From positions 1-43,567 of the forward strand of contig JAFUFP010000013.1 in NCBI GenBank assembly GCA_017469845.1: a DNA stretch of 43,567 nucleotides, in the 5' to 3' direction. The notes beneath the pieces were generated by a model. The model was given only the letters and a program-made list of their open reading frames with translations. It did no database searches and was not told the DNA's origin. The stretch comes from Bacteroidales bacterium. GTDB lineage: Bacteria > Bacteroidota > Bacteroidia > Bacteroidales > UBA932. A program made the translations under genes and the position numbers. Below, piece after piece: positions 8,275 to 14,560 of the stretch; the first letter of the stretch is position 1; each line of letters opens with the position of its first letter.

Positions 8275-9210
8275 CTATAGATATACCTTTATTATTACGG
8301 GGAAATGATCCGAAAGGGTCTTCGCTATGTTTTTCTGGAAGCTGATTTCCTCAGGGAAATCGAATCTTTTTTCCCCTTGCGAAGAACCGAGCTCTATCGG
8401 AGCACGGTAAGTCTCCGTGAAGACTCCGTAATTGAGCACCCGGATGGAAGGGCTGACGAAGATATGGTCAATCCTGCTGGATGAGAACAGATTCGGATCG
8501 AAAGAGTTCACCGTTCCGTTTGGAGCGTAACGCTGCTCAGCCTTTTCATAAGAATCACTCAGCACTCCTGACGAAGTGAATGTCGGGAAGATGTCATTGG
8601 TCTGGTCGACATTGAAATCCCCGGTAACGAACACCTTTTCGCCCGACTTTGTGAGTTCCTTTATTTTCGAGACGATCAGTTTGGCGCTCTCAGCCCTGGC
8701 GGTTACGCCGACATGATCCATATGAAGGTTGAAGAACCAGATCTTTTTCTTCGTATTCCTGTCCTTAAGGTGCACATAGGTACATATTCTGATGCAGGCG
8801 GCATCCCAACCGAGGGCAGGTTTCGAAGGGTCCTCCGAGAGCCAGAACCATCCTTTGTCCAGTAGACGGAACCTCTCACGCTTATAGAAAACCGGCTCGA
8901 ACTCCCCCGCATCAACCCCGTCATCCCTACCGACACCGACTGCATCATATTCGGGAAGAAGGGAAAGCATGTCGGAAAGCTGATCTTTCAGCACCTCCTG
9001 ACTGCCGAAGATGTCAGGACTTTCGAAACTGAGGAACGAACAAATCCACGGGCAGCGTGCATCCCAACCGTTTCCCCGGCTGTAATCCCCGTCATTTTCG
9101 TAACGTATGTTGAAAGAGGCCACGGTAAGATTCTGGGCGGAGGACAAAAGGCATAAAAGTGACAGGACGACAATCATAGATATCCTGACGGTAACATTCT
9201 TTCCGGACAT
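8275..9210 (-). CDS. Secreted endonuclease/exonuclease/phosphatase-family hydrolase
   Basis: 311-residue protein with a signal peptide (hydrophobic core MIVVLSLLCLLSSAQ) and an EEP fold. The metal and catalytic motifs are in order: ASFNIRYEN, GSQEV, NLHMDH, VTGDFNVD, SRIDHIFVS and SDHFPV. The family cleaves phosphodiester or phosphomonoester bonds in nucleic acids, lipids or inositol phosphates; the substrate cannot be read from sequence, though periplasmic or surface export is likely. I chose ATG 9210, 4 bases after the queH stop; ATG 9177 is an alternative. Cotranscription with queH is likely from spacing, although no functional link is known. Confidence 0.85.
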   Translation of the reverse strand: MSGKNVTVRISMIVVLSLLCLLSSAQNLTVASFNIRYENDGDYSRGNGWDARCPWICSFLSFESPDIFGSQEVLKDQLSDMLSLLPEYDAVGVGRDDGVDAGEFEPVFYKRERFRLLDKGWFWLSEDPSKPALGWDAACIRICTYVHLKDRNTKKKIWFFNLHMDHVGVTARAESAKLIVSKIKELTKSGEKVFVTGDFNVDQTNDIFPTFTSSGVLSDSYEKAEQRYAPNGTVNSFDPNLFSSSRIDHIFVSPSIRVLNYGVFTETYRAPIELGSSQGEKRFDFPEEISFQKNIAKTLSDHFPVIIKVYL

Positions 9211-9214
9211 TGTT

Positions 9215-9841
9215 TCAGAGATTGTTGATTTCACATTCGGCTCGGGCAACGGAGGGACGGGAAGCGAGGCTGAATTCACATCCGCAGTAATTCTGATTGT
9301 AGAAGTTCTGTTCGCGGATGATTTCGGAGCGACGCTGCTGAAGACCTCCTTTGCGCCAATTGCGTGGCCACCATTTCACGCCTGGGAAAAGCCCGCATGC
9401 CCATTCTCCGGCCATATTGACTTGAGAGAGATCCTTCCAGCGGGAAGAAGCCAAGGTGGTCGCAAGTACATTGTATCCGTTGTTTGAAGCATACTTTGCA
9501 GCCCGCATAAGCCGGTACCGGAAACACTGGTAACATCTTTCTCCCCTCTCGGGATCGTTCTCGTGGCCAACCGTAACGGTCCTCCAGTCAGAATGCGAGT
9601 ATTCGTCTTCAATGAACTCAAGGCCATATTGAGCGCAGTAACGCCTGCATTCTTCCCGTCGGAGTTCATATTCCGATGCGGGAACGATGTTGGAATTGCT
9701 GAAGAAAACCGCGGGCGTGAATCCTTCCTTCACCAGCGCCTCTACTATGGCGCCCGAACATGGGGCACAACAGGCGTGGAGAAGAATGCGCGCTTCTTCC
9801 CTTGATATAGGCAATTGGGTGATATCCTGTTTATGCATCAT
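9215..9841 (-). CDS. queH: Epoxyqueuosine reductase QueH
   Basis: 208-residue QueH (formerly DUF208) protein. It reduces epoxyqueuosine in tRNA to queuosine, a non-orthologous replacement for the cobalamin-dependent QueG. The diagnostic Cys pairs are visible: HACCAPCSG with C24-C25, CYQC with C103/C106 and YCGC with C186/C188. In the known family these bind an iron-sulfur cluster and an adjacent metal. The length is normal. Promoter element TAATTTTG lies at 9864-9871 on the minus strand. The in-frame second ATG (9838) is an equally good start. Confidence 0.92.
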   Translation of the reverse strand: MMHKQDITQLPISREEARILLHACCAPCSGAIVEALVKEGFTPAVFFSNSNIVPASEYELRREECRRYCAQYGLEFIEDEYSHSDWRTVTVGHENDPERGERCYQCFRYRLMRAAKYASNNGYNVLATTLASSRWKDLSQVNMAGEWACGLFPGVKWWPRNWRKGGLQQRRSEIIREQNFYNQNYCGCEFSLASRPSVARAECEINNL

Positions 9842-9863
9842 TGATGAACGGATTTCTCTTCGG

Positions 9864-9890
9864 CAAAATTACACTTTTTATGTATCTTTG
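9864..9890. promoter_or_regulatory. Divergent promoters of queH and the NhaC-family gene
   Basis: Two perfect -7 elements lie back to back. TAATTTTG reads on the minus strand at 9864-9871 towards queH, and TATCTTTG reads on the plus strand at 9883-9890 towards the antiporter. They are only 11 bases apart, so RNA polymerase may not occupy both at once. No clear -33 element is visible for either. Confidence 0.6.
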
Positions 9891-9920
9891 CCGCCTATAC
9901 GGACTCCAATTGATTCCCCG

Positions 9921-11228
9921 ATGAGTACAGATTCCTCCCCATCTGACAAAAAAAGAACGCTCGGCGGCTGGCTTGCGCTCAGCCCTCTGATCGTATTTCT
10001 GGCTGTATATCTCGTTTCATCGATTATAGCGAAGGACTTTTACAAGGTACCTGTCGCAGCAGCCTTCCTGATTTCATCCCTATATTCCGTCATCATATCG
10101 AAGGGAACATTGGAGGAAAGAATCAGCACTTTCTCAAAGGGCGCAGGAAATCCCAACGTCCTTCTGATGATATGGATTTTCGTTCTGGCCGGAGCATTCG
10201 CATCAACCGCCAAAGCCATCGGCTCGATCGAAGCCACCGTGAATCTGACTCTCATGATACTCCCCGGGAAACTCATTCTCGCGGGGCTGTTCCTTGCCGC
10301 CTGCTTCATTTCGATGTCCATCGGAACTTCAGTCGGAACGATTGTAGCGTTGGTGCCCATCGCAACAGGCATCGCCACCCAAACCGGGCTCTCGACCCCG
10401 ATGATAACGGCCATAATCGTGGGAGGTGCCTTCTTCGGAGACAATCTTTCATTCATCTCTGACACGACGATTGCCGCGACGAAAAGCCAAGGGTGCACGA
10501 TGTCGGACAAATTCAAAGCCAATATCTGGATCGCCGGGCCTTCGGCCGTCATTGTCGCCGCAATTTATGTCTTCATGGGTTTAGGAGTTGATTCAGCCCC
10601 CGAGATAGGTGAAATCAGCGTCATAAAGCTGATGCCGTACCTTTCCATAATCATTCTCGCGCTTTCGGGAGTGAACGTCCTCGCGGTACTTTTCATCGGC
10701 ATCGTCATGAACGCCGTGATTGGGTTCTGCAGTGGAGACCTCACATGGATATCCTTTCTCGAATCCACCGGCAGCGGAATCGCCGGAATGGGTGACCTTA
10801 TCATCGTAACGATGCTGGCAGGAGGCATGCTGGAAATCATCAGGGAAAACGGTGGACTGGATTTCATAATTTCGGGGCTCACCGGAGGAATACGCGGCAA
10901 AAGAGGTGCTGAATTCAGTATCGCAGGCCTTGTGAGCCTGTCGAACCTCTGTACCGCCAACAACACCATCGCCATCATCACCACCGGGCAGATTGCGAAA
11001 GACATAAGCGGCAAGTTCGGTGTCGATCCCAGGAAATCCGCCAGTATCCTGGACACTTTCTCATGCATAGTCCAGGGAATTATACCCTACGGTGCACAAC
11101 TGCTCATGGCAAGCGGACTGGCGGGGATTTCATCCGCTTCCATCATAGAATACCTATACTACCCGTTCGTATTGTTCGGAGTTGCGATGATCTCCATTCT
11201 CCTGAGATACCCGAAGAAGTATTCCTGA
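9921..11228 (+). CDS. Na+/H+ antiporter, NhaC family
   Basis: 435-residue polytopic inner-membrane protein with about 11-12 hydrophobic segments. NhaC/IT-superfamily hallmarks are the central GGAFFGDNLSFISDTTIAATKSQG loop region (acidic residues expected to carry ions), SIGTSVGTIVALVPI and the late NLCTANNTIAIITTG segment. Members exchange Na+ for H+, or in some cases exchange organic anions or amino acids, so the substrate is inferred only at family level. The start ATG 9921 follows the promoter at 9883-9890; an in-frame extension to 9687 runs antisense to queH and is rejected. A strong terminator follows at 11290. Confidence 0.88.
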   Translation: MSTDSSPSDKKRTLGGWLALSPLIVFLAVYLVSSIIAKDFYKVPVAAAFLISSLYSVIISKGTLEERISTFSKGAGNPNVLLMIWIFVLAGAFASTAKAIGSIEATVNLTLMILPGKLILAGLFLAACFISMSIGTSVGTIVALVPIATGIATQTGLSTPMITAIIVGGAFFGDNLSFISDTTIAATKSQGCTMSDKFKANIWIAGPSAVIVAAIYVFMGLGVDSAPEIGEISVIKLMPYLSIIILALSGVNVLAVLFIGIVMNAVIGFCSGDLTWISFLESTGSGIAGMGDLIIVTMLAGGMLEIIRENGGLDFIISGLTGGIRGKRGAEFSIAGLVSLSNLCTANNTIAIITTGQIAKDISGKFGVDPRKSASILDTFSCIVQGIIPYGAQLLMASGLAGISSASIIEYLYYPFVLFGVAMISILLRYPKKYS

Positions 11229-11289
11229 TACCCCCGGACAGCCCTTCCGAAAAGGGTCGGAAAGCCATCCGGAAAGCCAAAAACACCAT

Positions 11290-11326
11290 AAGTTGGTATC
11301 CGTCAAGATGCGGAATACCAACTTTT
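11290..11326 (+). terminator. Terminator after the NhaC-family gene
   Basis: Stem AAGTTGGTATCCG (11290-11302) pairs with CGGAATACCAACTT (11311-11324) with one bulged A, closing an 8-base loop and running into TTTTC. It lies 61 bases after the stop codon. Confidence 0.7.
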
Positions 11327-11330
11327 CAGT

Positions 11331-11486
11331 ATTGTCGTCCCTCCAAAAAAGCACCAACTTTGCAATCGGAAAGAAAAATACACTGAAGGTTTCTTCGCAA
11401 ACCGGAAAGTATTGGCCATATAGTTAGAAAGTTTAAGATCCTTTTAATTGTTGTAGACGCTCCTGCGCTGTGAAGCGCGGGAGCGT
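11331..11486 (+). ncRNA. Candidate small RNA in the 391-base gap before the hemerythrin gene
   Basis: TTG (11332-11334) followed after 20 bases by CAACTTTG (11355-11362, one mismatch to TAnnTTTG) would start a transcript near 11369. About 120 bases on, a very stable hairpin forms: ACGCTCC/GGAGCGT (11457-11463/11480-11486) enclosing GCGCT/AGCGC with a GTGA tetraloop. No open reading frame with family resemblance lies between. The bases after the hairpin (AATTCTTCC) are only modestly T-rich. This is a structural suggestion, not an identified RNA family. Confidence 0.25.
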
Positions 11487-11537
11487 AATTCTTCCGAAAG
11501 AGCGTTTTCTCCTGCCCTTCAGGTGAGTACCATGATA

Positions 11538-11565
11538 GGATTACGGAGGATAATCCGTATATTTG
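11538..11565 (+). promoter_or_regulatory. Promoter and inverted repeats before the hemerythrin gene
   Basis: -7 element TATATTTG at 11558-11565. Two overlapping perfect inverted repeats lie just upstream and touch it: GGATTA (11538-11543)/TAATCC (11551-11556) and TACGGA (11542-11547)/TCCGTA (11554-11559). They are placed as an operator for a repressor or redox sensor would be. I do not recognise the motif. Confidence 0.5.
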
Positions 11566-11619
11566 CGGCACTTTCGGCAATATGAAGAAGGAATCATTCC
11601 CCAAACAAGCCAACGTTTT

Positions 11620-12330
11620 ATGACAACAAGAAGTTCAGACAGACACACTTTCTCCGCATCAATGAAACTTGCGGACCTCATAGACATTGACTTCAATCTC
11701 CTTGGAGTCTTCTCGAGGATGGGGCTCAGATTCGGTTTCGGAGACGAGACCGTCGAAGAAGCCTGCAGGAAGAATTCCGTGGATCCGGACACGTTCCTGC
11801 TCATCTGCGGAGTATACTCCATCGACGGCTACATGCCATCGAAGGAGTCCCTGAAGAAGGTCGACGTCAATGATATCGTGAAGTACCTGCACCAGAGTCA
11901 CTCATACTACATGAATGTCACGATGAAGACCCTTGCGGACTCCATCGAAAGGATGATGGAGCCTTGCGGAGAAAAGCACAAGGCCATCATCTGGAAGTTC
12001 TTCTCCGAATACAAGGAAGAACTCTCCAAGCACTTCCAGTATGAGGAGGATGTCGTATTCCCGTATGTGGGGCGTGTGCTCAATCATACTGAAGAGGAAG
12101 GATTCACAATCAATCAGTACGAGGAGAACCACAGCAACGTTGACGAGAAGCTGGGAGATCTGAAGAACATCGTCATGAAATACCTTCCCCAGGAATGCGA
12201 CGGTCAACAGATCAACAATGTGCTGATGAACCTCTATTCTTTCGAAAACGATCTTGCAAAGCATACCATCATTGAAGACGGAATCCTCGTCCCGGTTGTA
12301 AACAGGCTTGAATATCATGAGGAGCAATAG
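11620..12330 (+). CDS. Hemerythrin-domain protein, RIC/YtfE-like with degenerate DUF542 region
   Basis: 236 residues. Residues about 16-75 resemble the N-terminal DUF542/ScdA_N domain of iron-sulfur repair proteins, but the usual YCCGG Cys pair is replaced (GLRFGFGDETVEEAC). Residues about 90-230 form a hemerythrin four-helix domain with candidate di-iron ligands H94, H138, E142, H171, H215 and E219. RIC-type proteins repair or protect iron-sulfur centres under nitrosative or oxidative stress, which is the likely but unproven role here. ATG 11620 is chosen from the promoter at 11558. The 3' end overlaps the LuxR-type gene by 14 bases, implying translational coupling. Confidence 0.8.
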   Translation: MTTRSSDRHTFSASMKLADLIDIDFNLLGVFSRMGLRFGFGDETVEEACRKNSVDPDTFLLICGVYSIDGYMPSKESLKKVDVNDIVKYLHQSHSYYMNVTMKTLADSIERMMEPCGEKHKAIIWKFFSEYKEELSKHFQYEEDVVFPYVGRVLNHTEEEGFTINQYEENHSNVDEKLGDLKNIVMKYLPQECDGQQINNVLMNLYSFENDLAKHTIIEDGILVPVVNRLEYHEEQ

Positions 12331-12919
12331 CAAGAAGGCACTGTTCATAATACCCTCAATCATCCTTGCCCGCGGTCTTGAAAGCATCCTCTCGGACATG
12401 GGAGAATTCGAGACCCTGGGAATCCTTACGGACCTTTCCCGCAGCAGTGAGACAAGGCTCCGCAACATGGACGCCGACATCATCATAATCGACCCGATTG
12501 TGTTCGATTATGAATCCAGGGCGAATATCCGGAGCATCCTCGCCGAGCATTCCAGCGCTGCGGTCATAGCGTTCACCTCTTACCCTTTGAGCGATGAGGC
12601 GATGAAACAGTTCGACGATGTGATCGGTCCTTTTGACGAACCCGCGGCCATAATAAAGAAAATGCGGGCAGCACTGGAGCCGAGGCAGGACGCATCGAAG
12701 ACGGAAGGCGAAGACCTCTCACAGAGGGAAAAGGAGATTCTCGTATGCGTGGCCAAGGGCATGCTCAACAAAGAAATCGCCGACGCTTTCAACATCTCAA
12801 TTTACACAGTAATAACCCACAGGAAGAACATAACCAGGAAGACCGGCATCAAGACCGTTGCCGGACTTACCGTTTACGCTCTCCTGAATAATCTGATAGA
12901 TCTCAACGCCTTCGAATAG
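12317..12919 (+). CDS. LuxR-type regulator with atypical receiver domain
   Basis: 200-residue DNA-binding protein. Residues about 7-118 have a receiver-like fold with a possible phospho-acceptor (D59 in DIIIIDP), but the N-terminal acidic pair expected near residues 12-13 is absent (LFIIPS), so phosphorylation is doubtful. Residues about 133-195 are a LuxR/GerE helix-turn-helix (LSQREKEILVCVAKGMLNKE). It is co-encoded with the hemerythrin protein (14-base overlap). It may control that operon or carry its redox signal. I chose ATG 12317; a TTG at 12308 is the only nearby upstream alternative. Confidence 0.82.
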   Translation: MRSNSKKALFIIPSIILARGLESILSDMGEFETLGILTDLSRSSETRLRNMDADIIIIDPIVFDYESRANIRSILAEHSSAAVIAFTSYPLSDEAMKQFDDVIGPFDEPAAIIKKMRAALEPRQDASKTEGEDLSQREKEILVCVAKGMLNKEIADAFNISIYTVITHRKNITRKTGIKTVAGLTVYALLNNLIDLNAFE

Positions 12920-12945
12920 TGTAGAAGGCACATCCGACATAAGAC

Positions 12946-13314
12946 ATGAATTATACAGGAATAATAGTAGGAGCGGCCGTATTTCTCATTATCGGCATCT
13001 GCCATCCCATAGTCATCAAGATGGAATATTATTGGGGCAAGAAAAGCTGGTGGGTTCTGTTTCTCGCAGGACTCCTCCTGGCGGTTCTTTCCCTTTTCAT
13101 AAAAGGCAGCATCGGATCGACAATCCTTGGCGCCGGAGCTTTCTCCTGTTTCTGGGGCATACATGAAATATTCTCGCAGGAGATGAGGGTTCTCCGCGGA
13201 TGGTTCCCCGAGAATCCCGCCCGCAAGGAATACTACGACAGAAGAAGAAGGGAGCTTCCCGATCTGGAGAAACACCCTTCACACAAAAATCTCAAGAAAA
13301 AAACGTCTATCTAA
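12946..13314 (+). CDS. DUF4491-family small membrane protein
   Basis: 122 residues with three hydrophobic segments (about 4-20, 34-53, 57-75) and a basic, probably cytoplasmic tail (YYDRRRRELPD...KNLKKKTSI). The pattern HPIVIKMEYYWGKKSWW followed by GCFSCFWGIHEIFSQEMRVLRGWFP-like residues fits DUF4491, a family of unknown function frequent in gut Bacteroidota. It starts 26 bases after the LuxR-type gene and may be in the same transcript. Its TAA overlaps the stop codon of the convergent ROK gene. Confidence 0.75.
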   Translation: MNYTGIIVGAAVFLIIGICHPIVIKMEYYWGKKSWWVLFLAGLLLAVLSLFIKGSIGSTILGAGAFSCFWGIHEIFSQEMRVLRGWFPENPARKEYYDRRRRELPDLEKHPSHKNLKKKTSI

Positions 13315-14201
13315 GCGAACAGTGACGCGGCACCGAGCATGGCCGCCTTGTCAAGAAGTGACGAGGCCTGGACATGCACATCCATCCCTTTCTGGCCGTA
13401 AACCCTCATCATCGCCGGAAGGAACTTGTCCAGATTCCTGGAGATGTTTCCTCCGAGGATAATGTCATGAGCCCCGAACTTCTCGAGAAGAGGAGCGGTG
13501 AATTTGGCCAGACCGGCACCGAACTCGGTGAACACTTCACGTGCAAAGGGGTCAGTATCGAAAGCCAATGCCACCTCCTTGGCTCCGGCAACGACCTTAC
13601 CCGATAGAGAGGCATATTTTCCGACTATCCAACGGGTGGAAAAGGCGCTGTCCGCGATGTCTTCTCCCCAAGGGAGATTCCACACTTCACCTCCGGGAGG
13701 TACGGTATCCCCTTCCCTCACTATCCGGTTATTCTCCACAAAGCCCGAACCAAGACCCGTTCCGAGAGTAAGCACCAGGACTTTCTCAACGCCCTTGGCG
13801 GCCCCGTAGCAGCTTTCTCCAAGAGCGAAAGCTCCGGCATCATTCACGTACTTGAACTCAAGTCCCGGGAAATCCAGCAGCCTGGCCTGCAGAATATCCC
13901 CAACGACCAGTTCCTTTATCGAAACGAACTTGTGTTCCATGTGGGAAATGCCCCTCTCATAGTCGAACGGACCCGGGAAGGCCATTCCGATCTTTCTTAC
14001 GGGAAGCCCGGAAGAAGATATGAGTTCCCTCAGATTCTTTGTCCAGGCGGAAAACATTTCTTCCGCGGAGCAGGTATGATCAACAGGGGTCGTAAGCGGT
14101 TCACCAACGATGACGCCTTTTTCCAAATCAACGACCGCTGAACTTACGTGGCTTCCGCCCACGTCCACGCCCACGGCATATCGCGAATTCACTTCTGTCA
14201 T
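13311..14201 (-). CDS. ROK-family sugar kinase (glucokinase-like)
   Basis: 296-residue ASKHA-fold kinase. The N-terminal phosphate loop AVGVDVGGSHVSSAVVD, the catalytic ND pair in YVNDAGAFALGE and the second phosphate motif VLTLGTGLGSGFV are all present. The Cys-rich zinc motif of many ROK members (CxCGxxGCxE) is missing; the corresponding stretch is GGEVWNLPWGEDIADSAFS. This fits the polyphosphate-glucokinase/ROK branch. The probable reaction is phosphorylation of glucose or a related hexose in the cytoplasm. I chose ATG 14201, which leads directly into the conserved strand. Confidence 0.85.
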   Translation of the reverse strand: MTEVNSRYAVGVDVGGSHVSSAVVDLEKGVIVGEPLTTPVDHTCSAEEMFSAWTKNLRELISSSGLPVRKIGMAFPGPFDYERGISHMEHKFVSIKELVVGDILQARLLDFPGLEFKYVNDAGAFALGESCYGAAKGVEKVLVLTLGTGLGSGFVENNRIVREGDTVPPGGEVWNLPWGEDIADSAFSTRWIVGKYASLSGKVVAGAKEVALAFDTDPFAREVFTEFGAGLAKFTAPLLEKFGAHDIILGGNISRNLDKFLPAMMRVYGQKGMDVHVQASSLLDKAAMLGAASLFA

Positions 14202-14476
14202 ATCGCAAAGAAAATAATTGGTTATCAGCTTCGGGGACTCCGAGGTGATATTCCACACCACGCAGTCCCGTTTGTTGCCGTAAATATATGAATAATTCTC
14301 AATCGGACCATCCGAAGCGATACCCTACGATGGAAAAAGTCATTCCGGCATCTTTTCGTTTTCTTCACTTCGTGAAAGCCCGAGAAGCGCCTCATTTGAC
14401 CTTTTTTGCTTGCATCATTCCAACAAAATCCCTACTACTAGTGACGGCCACGATGACATATAACCACAACTGAGTA
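14202..14476. other. Intergenic region between the ROK kinase and feoAB
   Basis: No convincing gene. A near-consensus minus-strand -7 element TATATTTA (14281-14288) may serve the ROK gene 80 bases away. The rest of this part of the gap shows no repeat, RNA gene or ORF with family resemblance. Confidence 0.4.
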
Positions 14477-14519
14477 TTGAAAGGCCGGACAGAACCCCTT
14501 AAATTTGCCCGCAAATTTA
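14477..14519 (+). promoter_or_regulatory. feoAB promoter with overlapping perfect palindrome
   Basis: -33 TTG (14477-14479) and -7 TAAATTTG (14500-14507) are 20 bases apart, the canonical Bacteroidota spacing. The -7 element is the left arm of a perfect 9+9 bp inverted repeat, TAAATTTGC (14500-14508), CC, GCAAATTTA (14511-14519). A protein bound there would block promoter opening. Iron-dependent repression would be expected for a ferrous iron transporter, but the half site is not an obvious classical Fur or DtxR box. Confidence 0.65.
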
Positions 14520-14560
14520 CCGACAAGGGATCAAAGGTCCCGACCAGAAAGCTATTCACC

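Noticed and set aside
14488..14520. Feo palindrome as a divergent promoter for the ROK kinase
   Set aside because: The minus-strand copy of TAAATTTG is simply the mirror arm; the ROK gene starts over 300 bases away and has a closer candidate element at 14281.
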